DNA of 64,000 bases from Malurus cyaneus samueli (lineage: Eukaryota > Chordata > Aves > Passeriformes > Maluridae): contig CM019228.1 in NCBI GenBank assembly GCA_009741485.1, positions 9,872,696-9,936,695 on the forward strand, written 5' to 3'. The position numbers and the translations under genes are program-made. The notes beneath the pieces were generated by a model that saw only the letters and a list, made by a program, of their open reading frames with translations, ran no database searches and was not told where the DNA came from. Every line of letters starts with the position of its first letter. The first letter of the stretch is position 1. Below, in pieces: positions 43,001-55,780 of the stretch.

Positions 43001-46000
43001 ACAGACTGCTGGTCTCTCAGAGCTGCCACATGAGCTGCCCCGTGTGCTGCCTGCAGCACTGCCCTCATCTTTGCTGTCACCCTGCCATGTGCAGTAATTG
43101 TCTTCATACACATGATTTTGCAAGCAAATTCTGTTTCTGCCTCTTTCAGTGCTTCCAGTGTGATCTTGGATTACGCGCTTAAGTCCAGAATAGTAAATTC
43201 ACATTTCTTTGATTCTTTTCTTAATAGTCAAGAACAGGACGTGCTCTGAGAGATATCCCATGTGTTACAAGGTGAGCTTCCATTAAGATATGGGAAATTG
43301 GAAGCCACTTTGGAAGATTGAAGCCAAATTTTAAGATCTGATAAGGGGCATTAAGTGTCTGTGAGTTTGGCACATGCTGTCTAGCATAAGCACAGAATCA
43401 AGAGTCTAGTCTCCCTGTACAGCAAAAACAAGTATGAGAGAAGAGCAGTACATAAAGGTGATGTGCCAAGTGAGAAGCTGGCCCTAGAATTTTGAGTTTA
43501 GTTTTCTCCAGCTCTGCAATGGGGATAATTGCAAATACTTTATTCATAGATACATATTAAAAATTAGTAAACTTTCCACTTGAATATTATTATTTATCAA
43601 ATATGGTGAAACTTCTGCTCTGTATATGAGAGATCTGTAGGCAGCACACTTCATTTGCAGCAAGCTGCTGCAAAAAGCAAACAGCTGCTTCCAAACTAGT
43701 TAATTAAATTAAGGCAAGAACTGGAATATTAGTTCAGATAGTTCAGGATTCTTTTCTCTTTCATTTCTGTGTCAGGAAACACAGACTCAACTGTAAGCCA
43801 CATAACTTACTATGTAATCTGCTGTGTAAAAACCCATATTTAATACTTCCTTAACAGGGATGTTAAGATGGATTAATTATTCTTTGTTCTGGTCTCTGAA
43901 GATAATGGGTAATTACTATTAATTATGTGTAATTGAAAAATTGCTGCTCCACAAAGAATCCAGTAGCATTAGCAGGATTTTAACTTATCGCTACCTATAG
44001 GGAGTCTTACAACATTCCATAATGTTATGGCAAAGAACGGTCTCAGCAAGTCTTACTCACTTTCCAACCCACACCTGAGACCAGGATTTTCAGAGATAAT
44101 ACATCTCAGAGCAGCCTGGGAGACAGGACTCGGTGTTTTGTTCTGTGCTGAGTGGCACTTAAACAGGAGGTGCAGTTTGTAAGGCTGGTTGTCATTGAGG
44201 ATGCTGTAAGACGTTTCCTCAATAAAATTCCAGAAACCTGTGGAATAATCACCAAAGGGAAAGTATCAGAAAACAACAACCAACCACAACAAAGTAAACT
44301 CTGAGATTGCCTATTTGGGAAGGAAGCTTATGAAAAAAAGAAAAAAAACCACCCATGATTCTTTAGTAACCAGTACAACTTTTGTGGGTAAATTCAGACA
44401 GCAGAGGTGTCTGAGAGTAGAGACTATGTTGAAATATTTGAATTAAGCTGGAAAAGTTACAATTTTTACTATTTTTTTTACTAATTTTTACAAATTAGTG
44501 GATATGTTTGCCTGCAACCTGAAATTCTTAACAGCCCCACTGATTTCTGTTATCAAAAATTAGTAGGTACATAACTTTCTTTAATTTCAGTAGGAGCTGG
44601 GCACCTTCCTATGCATAAAAATCTGTCCTTCAAGTTCTCCAGGTCTGAGTTTCAAACTGGCAAAATGAGGATAATGACATTTATCTACTTCAAGGAGTGC
44701 GACAAATAAATTGTTCCATTATTATGCACTTAAGTAATATTATAAATGAGATAATAGAAACTCATATGGCATAAACATAGCCTACCCTGAGTAATCTCCT
44801 TCAGAGATGAGTTGATGCAGAGGCTGCTCTGAAACAAAAGTGATGTGTCTAGTGTTGCTGTAGTCTTGCAGATCTTTGCTCTCTGCTTCTCCTTTCCGCT
44901 GAATTCCCATGAGCAGATTAAGCCAAGGCCCTATTTTACAGTAAGATGTATCTACTTATGTTGCTGCATACTGAATAATCCTTTCTCTACGTGGCTTTAT
45001 GTTTAACTCCAGCAGCCTAGAGCAGCATAGGATCAGAGTCTTCCACAGAGCACTTGTCTCCCTGATGAGGGAGGCAATGAAAAACATTTTCCAGTGCATC
45101 CATCATTCAGTGCTGAGGCGAGAGGACAGGCATCCTGGAGCAACCTTACATAATCCATTCCTGCTGCCTGGCTCTGGCTAGGCAACAGCAACGTGTGCAG
45201 GGGAGAAGGGGGTGCGTGCTGGAGCTGCTTGTGGGGTACAGCCAGGGCACCCCTGGGCAGCTGCAGGGTCTTGGCTTGTACTGGTGTCAGCTTGGTGCAA
45301 GGAGTGTGTCAGTCACTGCCTAACTGGGACGCGTGGCTCTCAACTCTTTCCCTGACCCACTCTGACAGAGACTTCCCCACCCGTCTGTTCTTGCCTAGAT
45401 TCAATTTTAGCTGCAGCATCCTACAACTCAGCACAGCAAGTGAAAGCCCCTCAAAAGCAGAGTAGAGTGTAGTGTATGTGTGCTGATTTGGATGGGGAGA
45501 ATCAAGAGTGACTCTGTTTCTGCTGTGCTCACTGGGGCTGCTCACAAAGACCAGTAAATGCATATTTCCAGAGGCGATGGCTGTTACCGATCAGAGAAGA
45601 CAAAAAGCACTGGGAGCATCTGGCCTATTTTGGGAAGCTTGCTAGGGATTTTTATTTTTATTTTGTTCAATATTTTTTTAAAGATGTGCTTGCACCTGAG
45701 TCAAAGGGTGTAAATATTTACCACTTTTTAAACTATATGTACTGTGAAGACCAAAACAAACAAACAAAAAAAAGAAATCTGGCTGGATTTTCAAAGCTGT
45801 TGCCACCAGTTGCCTTGAGGGCATGGGAGTTTGAGATGCACTTGAGATACCTTCTGCCTGCTGCTGGTTGGTTCCAAGCTAAAGCTCATGGTGATGCACA
45901 TAACAACCTTTTTGCAGTGCTTGACAGCATCTGTCACAGTGTGATGATTGGTGGGCAATTGACCCACGGCACATCCCTCAGGCCCCCTCAGTAAAATTCC

Positions 46001-47539
46001 ATAGTGCTCATGCTGGAGCTCAAGGAATTGTTGCTCTGTGACCTTCTATGTTCCTGTTTCATACCTGTGATGCTTAAAAGATCATGTTTATCCCATTGTA
46101 ACATTAGTGACTTAATTAGAGCTGAATTTGGTCCTACTGTCTCTGAACATGAGCAGCTTCCATCAAGTCATCTAAAGGATCAGATCTTGTTTCTTCTCTC
46201 TCTCAGTATTGGTGGCATCTGGTTTCATTTTCCATCTTTCCTAAGGGAGCTCACTTTTCCCCACATTTCAGCATATGCTTGTTATATGTCAGCACCCTGG
46301 GCTGCCAGTGTGTCTGTGCCAAGCCAAATACCGCTCTTCCAGCCAGCAAGGCACAAGATGGTGCAGAGACAGAATGTGAGACACATCTGGAATTGTTGCG
46401 GACTGTGTGTAGCTTAAAACGAGAACCTGCTTACAGGTCAATAAACTAAGCAGGAGCCAGTTAATTGTAGGGCTTTTTTCTTCTGTATAGGATGTGTAGA
46501 AGTAGCAAGATTTTTATCCTGTAGAAGCCAGTGTTTTTGTAGTGTGGCTTATCTTTGTCCATACCAAAACGGGCAGTAAAGGGTCGCATTCCAAGGGTAA
46601 ATGCCAGGAAGGGACCCTGCTGATGGAATAGCACCACACTGCCAGCATTGCAATTTAATGTCCAGCATTGTCTGCAGGACATCCCCATTTATTTCTGAAT
46701 ATGCTGGCATGGGAAATTTTCTAGATGGTTTGTCGCCAGAAGATGGACTGGTTCTTTTAACTTGTTCTATCTCTTCTCCTTTCCTGTCACCACCCCAAGC
46801 ACTTGGCCGAACCAAAAATTTTCTTAGCTTTGTTTGTGGCGCACAGAGGGACAGCTACTCAGTCAATAAATATGAAGTTCTTGTTTTGTAAGATATAGGA
46901 TTTAAAAAAAAGTATAAATTATGATTTTGAGTATTTTTCAGATTCCTCTAAAATATACATTCAACTTCAGCTCTCAGTATTTTTATGTACACTGCTACAT
47001 TGATAAACCTATTGCTTGAAAAAGAATATATGCTCTCTGTTGTTAATTATTATAATGTTACCCAGAGTTGTAAGATCAGCACTTGTGAGTCAGATCACAG
47101 ACGGTAACAAAATCATTTTAGAATGATTTTATTTAATTAATTTACTTAAATTATACATACTAAGCTCTTTTATTTTTGGGACTTGCAGGGTGCAGGTCTT
47201 TCTCTGTAAGTGTGGGGGCAAGCAACTTCATTAGTCTTTTAATAGTCTCTTAGTATCAGAGACAGATGGTGTCATTTTATATTGAAGCTCGTTTTATAAT
47301 AAAATTGCAGTGGTTTATAGCATGGATACAGAGCTCTTGTTCCTGTTCATGTTCCCTCCTACTCCACCCCATACTCTCCAACAGAAAGATATCACAGTGA
47401 CAAAAGCAGGATACTGAAGGACACTAAATCTCAAGTTCAGTTCTTTAGTGCCTTTCACACATTATAGCTTTATAGAGGAGATGATGTTTTGAGGACAGGG
47501 TATAAGTAACTTTAGATTAAGTAATGGACTTAAGAACTT

Positions 47540-47800
47540 CATATCCAAGTACACTGTCTTGCTGGCTGTCAGTGCCAAGTAACCGTGTCACTGATATGCA
47601 GTCTGCTGTTCTCTGTATCATTATTCATAAGCTCCCATGCCGAACAGCAATCAAACTCCTCAGGCTGTGCTGACTTGGGGATTATCACACTCGCAGGGCG
47701 GTTAAAGTCACTTTGCCTCGAGTCTTCTGCCTTTGAAAAGTGCCCAAGGCTAATCACTGTGAAATGTGACGCCTGTCATGTCTTCTTGTTCAAGTAGAAC
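47540..47800. promoter_or_regulatory. Candidate conserved non-coding element
   Basis: A 260-base island of mixed composition in AT-rich DNA has several isolated CpGs (AACCGTGTC, GCCGAACAG, CTCGCAGGGCGG, CTCGAGTC, GACGCC) and a GGGATTA motif. Retained CpGs in otherwise CpG-poor DNA can mark constrained enhancers. This is an impression from composition only. Confidence 0.25.
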
Positions 47801-48659
47801 GCAGCAGGCCTGTCATTCACTAAAAGCCTTAACATCTGTTATTACATGGTAATCCTCATGCATCAGGCTTCCAAATAAGAAACTGGTGGAGTCCAACAAG
47901 GTATGGCTCAGCCTTGGTTTGCATAATTCCCAGAATGCAAGGCAACTTGCTCTCCCTTCTGAAATCATTAATAAGCAATAAGAATATTATATAAGCTGGC
48001 ATCTTTTTTTAAACCATGATAATTTCAAATGCTATTATAATTAGGATGAAGATGAGAGTTTGAGCTGGGGGAGGGAACAGAGAAAGGATTAAGCTGATCT
48101 CCACTATGACGTTAGAAGGTGGCTTTGTCTGCTATATCCTAGTTTGGACAATAATGGGTACACTTTAGAAACATGAAGAGGCAAATAGACAATTTATTTA
48201 AAAGTATTAATCCTTTTCATCCTGAAATGTTACCTCTTACCATAAATAGGATCACAGGTCTCCAGGCCACTATATTCTGACTAATTAACCCTGTAGAAAA
48301 GCCTGAAGAGCAATATATGTTTGTGTTGTACCCTGGTGACTATCCACTCTGTAGCGGGTCTCATAAAGTGTACAGAAGTATTCTGTGGCCAAGAATATCT
48401 TTGCTTAAACCAGAGCGATTGCTTGGTGATTGAGACTGCAGTACTAGCACATCACAAGATGTGGCATCTTGGGGGGCAGGTCCCAAGCCTGACAGATCAG
48501 ATGTAATATTTTGATGAAAAAAAGTTTAGTGTCTTAATCGAGGAGGCAGGACTTGCCAGAAAAGGAAAACCAGGTGAAAATATTGTTCATAGATGTAACT
48601 AATAGGACTGCTTCCTTTGGAATAGGGAAGATTTAAATAGTCACTTGTCAAAATCATTT

Positions 48660-48880
48660 CCCTCTAATGCTGCAGCAGCCCTTGGATCTGAGCATGTTCC
48701 TGATGTTCCCCCTCACTCACATGCACGAACACGGGGAGGCAGGCGGGGGGAGGCAGCTGCACTGACACACTATGGGGTTTGCAAGAACACGATGGCAATT
48801 TAGAAGAGCGATTAAAAGATTGCAAACATTTATTAATAGCTTTGCTGCTGCAGCAGCTCTGCCAGAGAAGCCTTGCTTCC
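48660..48880. promoter_or_regulatory. Candidate conserved non-coding element
   Basis: This contains a G-rich patch (GGGGAGGCAGGCGGGGGGAG) followed by GAGCGATTAAAAGATTGC, AAACATTTATTAATAGC and a GCTGCTGCAGCAGC palindrome. The mix of homeodomain-like ATTAA sites and E-box-like CAGCTG sites is enhancer-like. No comparison was possible. Confidence 0.25.
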
Positions 48881-51800
48881 TCTGGGATGCTCTTACCTCC
48901 TGCCTGTTCCCTTCCAGAGCCTTAGAAATTGGAAAGTCAGATTTGGACTGGGTTTCAGTTTAAAACCATCATACTGCAGACCAGATTAACCCACTGTTCA
49001 GGTGAGGGGACAAGGGGGACTTGAGTGTGAGAAAGAAACTAGAGAAGGTATGCAGAGCAAAAAGAAAGATTTTTTTTTTTCTTTTCAGCTATTGCTTGGC
49101 CTTTCTTTACTTCCCTGTGCTGCTTTCTCCCTTTGTTCCTCTTTAACCATGCCTTCTTTTCTCCCTTGGGACAGAGTAACTTTTTGTTCATTGCATTGGC
49201 ACTAGATTCAGATGGGAACCTACCTTGCCCTTTTGATACTGTATGACAAAATCAATGAAAGATGGGCATAAAAGAAGTATTGGAGAGGATCTGCTGAAAA
49301 TTCTGTAGAGTGATCTAATTTCCCAACCCCAGCATAATCAGTTCCTTTGCAAATCTCATGACTCTGTTGATGTCTCTTCAGAGTTTAAACATTAGGGAAA
49401 GGTAGGAGGTGAACATTCAATTGGGAAAAAAAAAAGAAAGAAGAAAATTAAGGAAAGGGCAATTGGCAAAAGGGCAAGAAATCACCTTAATCTTCATGGC
49501 TGATCCTGCTGAACAGCAGTAAGCACTGTGAATGAGATGGGCAATTCTAATGTTTGAGTGCACAGTGTCTGAGGCATTTTTATCCCACAGAGCAGATGAT
49601 AGGGACTGATTGATACAAGTTTCAGTAGGATTTATCCTACACATATGGTGATCTCCTCCATATTCCTATCCACAGTGGAATAATCAGTTTCTTTCACTTT
49701 TTATTTTTCCTAAACTGCATCCTGAGAGAAACCGAAATGTCTGGACAGGCTAAAAGGAATGTATTTTTTTCTGCTAAACAACAATGACCACAAATATAAA
49801 TGTTGTGTCCTGGTTGTTCTCTGAGGTCCTGCTGTAGCTGAGTCGGATGACAGTGCACCTCAACTCTGGCATTTCCTGTACAGCATGGACAAGCAAGTGG
49901 ATGTGCCATTGGGCATCAGCACCTTTCTACCTGTGCTTAACTTTTTAGTTCCATCAGGAGCATTTATTTTCTGTTCATACACACTGTTTAATCATTCCAC
50001 TTTGCAATTTAAGAAGAATCTTGTTGCATAATTACTGCATCTCTGCTTAGTGCGGTAGAATAGGCAGAAGGGAAAGCAAAGTGGATCCAGTGGATCAGAA
50101 GGAGAAAAAAATACGATGGCGAAAGAATGCAGGAATGAAATCTGAGCTGAATTATGGGTCATGCATTATTCTTAGCTGAACCTGCTTTTGGGTCGAATTG
50201 GGGTTTTTTTTAACTGCTTCCCCTTTTCCTTGAAGTTTTCAGTTCAAATATTTCCTTGGTCAGTTTTCAAATGCAATGTTCAATTTGGAACTTTACTAGC
50301 ATGAATTTTTGTCTGTTGCAAGGGGATGTTGCTTATGACAACTCCTGGTTATCTCTGTTCACCTTGTATACCATGTTCTCTGTGGGGAAACTACACAAGC
50401 TGAGAGACAACAAAGATATCTTCCCTTGGGATGTTTAAGAAAAGTCAGTATTTCTGGAGAGTTTGGAAGACAGTCTCTAGGACATAAAAAGGCTTGCTTT
50501 TCTAGGAAATATGTGTAATACTTTGAACAATACTAGCCTAAAAGACAGAGAACCCATCCATGTATTTGGGCTACTTGCTTCTTCACTTTTTGTCTTTAGG
50601 AGCTGGAATTCACCTCGTTGAGACTAATCAAAGAATGATATTGATGAGAATGAAACAGACCTGGATGTTAGAGAGTCATCTGGTCTCAGGTAAGAAAGAA
50701 TGTAGATAGGATCCTGCAAATACCAGTTCAACCAAAGGAACTACAGTTCTTGTTTGATAGTTGCAAGTGGCAGCCCCTTCCAGGTAGTAGCAGCTATATC
50801 ACTCAGCAGCTCTGTCAAAATTTTCATTCTTTCCTAGCAGTAGCTATTTCATTCCTGTTGGTTTCAGTAGTTTTGATTTTCAAATTTGTTGTGTGTGACA
50901 ACAGGACAGCTCACAGTCCTGGGGCAGTTAGGGCACATGTTGGTGGAATTGTTTTGTTGGGATATTTTTCATGTCCTACAGGGTATTTTGAGATGTGTTT
51001 GCCTTAACAAACGTTCAAAGTAAGAAATTGTATTTTGTTAGCATTTCCCCTTTTCCATCAGGATCTTGACCCTTACTAAAGCTCTGCCTCCCATATTCCT
51101 AGTTTTCTTTTTATTAACTATTTTCTTGCTCTTTAATAAAATTGTATATTGTCCTTCCTAAGTATCAGAATTATTCTCTTAGTCATAGAACTGTCACTCT
51201 AGCCTTTGCAACTGGCATTCCCAGGTATTGTTACGACAGGTGCTCCCTCTGGGTACATTGTCCATATCACTGGAAGTGATTGGAATTGCACTTTGCAAAT
51301 GAGCAAGAATTTATTCTCTTATGTATTGAAATATGTCCTGTATCTTGTACTGGCTGCTGTCTCTGTGTCCAAGTGGCAAGTAACATGACTACAGCTATGG
51401 ATAAAATAACTTACACTGAGATTCAAATACAGCAAAGGACCAAAGCATTAAGTTTCTAAAAAGCAGGGGGGTGAGGCTTTTGTGTTATTGCTCACTGATA
51501 TGGGAACATTGCAGGAGAAAACAGGTATCATTCTCTGTATCCTTCTTAAGAGACAGAGAAAAGGTAATAATGAGGAAAGAGAAGACAGGTTAGAGGTAGC
51601 AGCAGAAAGAAGAATTGTTCTTTCATGAGAGCCAGGTACCAGTAAATAACTTTTAAGTGGTAAGAAGGTGGTAGAAGGCAAGACAGGGGTCTTTTCAAGG
51701 TTTAGATTCTTCCATGGGGTAAACCACTTCTGTTTTAAAAAAAATCACCAATGATAAAATATTCCCAGATATGAATATAAAAATGATGAAGCTGCACATG

Positions 51801-54800
51801 ATGATGAACCTATAAAATTCTGGAGTAGGTTTGTTTTAAAACTCTATCAGAACAAAGTAATTAACTTTTAACAGAATGTACCTTGTTGGTTTGATGATGA
51901 ATTACAAACTGAAGGGAAAATGAAGAGGCAGCTCATGTAAAGCTGCATCATCCTCTGCCTCTGTTGAGACAATGCTGTATCACCTCAGCTGGTAGCAAAA
52001 AGTCTGCCAAGCTTTGTCATTGTTTGCATCACAGCATGACCTGAAAGCAGACATTCCCTCTGCCACCACACAGGGCAGAGCTGGGGACCACTGGCAGCAG
52101 TCATAGGGCTGGGGAATATTGCTCTTGTCAGCACCACTGAACACTGGCAAATGGAGACAATTGAAATATAATGCTCTTTTCATTCTGCTTGTGTGGGTTT
52201 TTATAACCATTACTTGTGTTCAGTTCAAATAATACCTATTTGTGAATTTTATTTTTCAAGATTCTACTTGCAAAGTTTTGACTTAACAGAACTGTTTGAT
52301 TATGTTGATTGTCTGTGCTGCTGTCCAGAGCTTGCTTTCTCACACAAAGCTTGAGTGAGCCACAGAACATAACCATTAAACTTAGTTCATGGAAAACATA
52401 CCAGAACCAGTTTGATCACATTGTCTTGAGCTCTCCATGTGAAGGAAATGTAGCAGATTTCCTCATGTCCTGTCTCCCAATCTTGCTTTCTGGTTTTTTG
52501 TTGTTTTGGATTTTTGTTTCTTTTAAGAATGTCAGTATTGGCTTCCGGACCCTGCTTGTGCTCTTCTTTAGCATTGACTTCGTATTTTCCTCCCTTCCTA
52601 ATATTCTTTTCCTTCCTTTTAACCCAGTAGCGGTTTAAAGTATTTCCCCCATTGAAAGTACTCATGCCCAACCCCTTCAGTCTGCTAACCACAGCAAATT
52701 AATATGATTTTCTTGGCAAGGACTTGTGCTTTACTTACTTACACTTATCCTAAGATTCATGAAGCATCTATCTTTCTTGTCTTATGTTTGAGAAAGGACA
52801 TGTTTTATTCTCTGAATAAAGTCAAGATAAACAACAAAAAGTTGTTAGAATTTCTTCACTCTGAAAGTTCAGGAAGTCACACCAAGGAGCACTCTGTTTT
52901 CCTGCAACCGAACTAAGAAAGATACAGCTGTCTGTCAGCTGGGTTAATTTCTCTCACAATGGAATAAGCAAATCTGGCTTTTCTTCTTAAAATTCTCATT
53001 GTATTTTATCACAGGAAATACAGAGATGTGCCTAATAGCACATTTCACCTGGAGGTGAGGGTTTGTCAGCTCACTTGCTTGTAGTTGAGCCCAGTTGCTG
53101 AGCGATGTCACCAAACCTTGCTAAGAAAATGTTCTTTGTAAGCAGAATGGGAGGTTCACTCTCAGAGATCTGGTCAATCATTTCCATAACAAACCAGTTA
53201 ATGGGTTAGAAGCTCCACCTGAAAACCACAATGGTGTGGTCAAAGGGGGTTGAAGTGCCAGTATATATTTCTAAGTCCACTTGATGGATTTTACATTATT
53301 CACAAAGTGATGTGGCTTTTGGGTGCTTATGAGTAATGAGTAGATCTGGACTATTTAGTGTCCCTGTCCCCCAAGGCCACTGCCCTTTGAGAGAGAACAG
53401 TGTGTACCACTGTTTGGCAGGCATGCTCCCAACCTGACGCAGTCATTTTGGGGGGGCCACAGAGCTGGCAGAGATGACTCATTCCGCCTCAGTGGCTCAT
53501 TGAGGAGCTGCAGGGAGAAGCTATTTATAACCAGACCTTTCAGGTTCAGTGCAGCAGCATCTTCAGTAGGAGGGGGACAGGAATGGGGATGGCACATAAG
53601 ACTTCTCAGGTACAGATCAACCCCCACCTCAATGTTGTTCCTAGAGCCACACAGCCACCAGCTGACTTCAGCTAGCGTCTTTTCCAAGACTTTTGCTCAG
53701 CTGTCTGGGTGCTGTGGTCCCATGTAAGATTCTGTTGATAACTCATCGGATCCTCAAATAGCAGGGAGACAACTGTGAATATCATCAGTGTGAACAAAAC
53801 ACAAACTCTTTCTACTGTAGCTTCGAAGCTGACACTTGCTGATTCTTTCTGACTCATGGCCATAGCATTATCACCTTTGTCTTTTCTTTGTCCATATTTA
53901 TCCCTGGCTCACCATTAAGATGAACTCTTTTCATGGGTGTTTTCAAACAGGCTTTATGCTGCCAGGAAATCCCATTTAAACCTCCTGAGGTTTCTCTTCC
54001 ATACAAGCTAACACTATAAAACTGTAGTTGGTTTCCTGATTTTGCTGTGGACTCATTTCATTTTTAGGTGCTTCCATGAATCTACATGTGAAACAGAGAT
54101 AATGATACCCCCTGGGTTAAGCACAGTGTGATCTGTAGCAATGAAACACCACCTAAGTGGTAGTGTTATTATCAGAGTCACAGTACAATAGGAAAGCATT
54201 TTACACAACAGTAGAGGACAGCATGTGTTAAAGAAAATATTTACTACAAACACATATGTCTTTGTATCTAGGTAACTGTGGTCTTTATCTTGAAGCATAT
54301 TAGCACATATAAAAATTTTATGTTAAATTAAGCTTCTTCAAGTGGTCTGTTCTCTTAACTGGCTTTTGAATTCAAAGCCACAAGGCACCAGGGATCCTGC
54401 TGTGTGAATGCTTACCTTGTTCTTGTTCTACCTTTGTCCTATTCTTAAATCAATTTGCATGCGTGTCTGGAACTGGGCTGCAGTTAGATGGTTCCTTGTC
54501 TCCTATCAGTGTGTTGCTTCTTCTCATGTTTAAATGCTGCATATCTGGCCCCTCTTCTTCTCTTTGGTCTTCTCTTTACTTCTTCCTTCCTCTCCCTTCT
54601 TCCCTCAGTTGACAATTGGCTCAATAGTGTGCAGCTGTTGCAGTTTGTTCAGTGTAAACATTCTGTCAAGGCCATTTGGTAGATCCATGTAGGTTTCCTT
54701 GGTTGTCTCTCTTTGGCCTGCCCTACATCCCTGTGCTATGGACCCAATGCTACAGTAGCCTTTTTAGAGTGGGTTGTGTTGCTTATTTTTGTACAGAATC

Positions 54801-55599
54801 TATAAATAATTCTTGCCTTCACTTTTGGCAACCAGCTAAAGGGGAAGTCTACCTTGCATAAACCAAACAGTGCTGCAATGATAATTTATTTTATGAGGTC
54901 CAGCTATGAGACTGCAGAGAGATATGAATGTGACACACCTCATCACCTGGAATGGAGGTTGCCTCTGCACAGTAGTTCAAAATCTTCCTAGCTGCCATAT
55001 TATCTTTTGTGATGTCTGTTTGATTTTGGGAAAAGTAGACATTTGGCTTTTGCTGTTGCAAATAAACCTCTGAAATATCAACAAAATGTAACTGGTGCAG
55101 AGATATGTACAGGTCTTGAGAAAAAGAGACCATATTTCAGGGACATGAGGTGTAGTGTTTTATGAGCTTTTTTTTTTTGAGTGGTAAATTAAGATGCTTA
55201 TAACTAGAATGTCAACTTTGCTCCTTGTCTTCAGCAAATTTTATACAGTTGATAAAATGGTTCTCAGAGCTGTTGGTTTATCCTTTCAGCAGCTGCTGTG
55301 TCTTCCCTTTGGCACTTTAGGTAGCCATGAGTGTATGGAAGTGCAGCTGGCTCCCCGGGGTGTCTCATCACTCCACTTTGCCTGAGGCTTGCAACGTTCT
55401 TGAGCAGACCTCTGGAAGGGGATCCCAAGAATGGTCCATTTGGCCAGAGAGTGCACAAGGATGTGTGTCCAGGCTTGACTTCATGAGTCCAGAACCAAGA
55501 AAGCTGGGAGGGGAAACCAAGAGTGTGCATACATGTCAGAGCCTGAAAGGATTTACTTCCCTGCATTTCCAATTGCTTGTTTTCTATCTGGGGAAAATC

Positions 55600-55780
55600 C
55601 CTTTTGACAGCCCAGGCGGTGAGCTTCTAATTCCTGTCTCCGGCTCATTTTTCACTTCAATCCCTCAGCGAACGGATTTTAATGCTTGATGGATTCAAAC
55701 AAAATTATTTCCGTTCCTGTGGCTTTGCAAAAGCCTCTAGGGTGTGTGTATGTGAGCGCAGGGGAGGAGGGATGGGGCTT
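55600..55780. promoter_or_regulatory. Candidate conserved non-coding element
   Basis: This sequence has isolated CpGs (CAGGCGGTGAG, TCTCCGGCTC, CAGCGAACGG, TTCCGTTCC, GAGCGCAGG), a TCTAATTCC site and a TTTTAATGCTTGATGG site. It stands out from its AT-rich, CpG-poor surroundings. This is inference from texture only. Confidence 0.25.

Noticed and set aside
42994..43182. Cys-rich 62-codon frame as a possible zinc-binding exon
   Set aside because: The spacing of Cys and His fits no domain I know, and there are no convincing splice sites or neighbouring exons.
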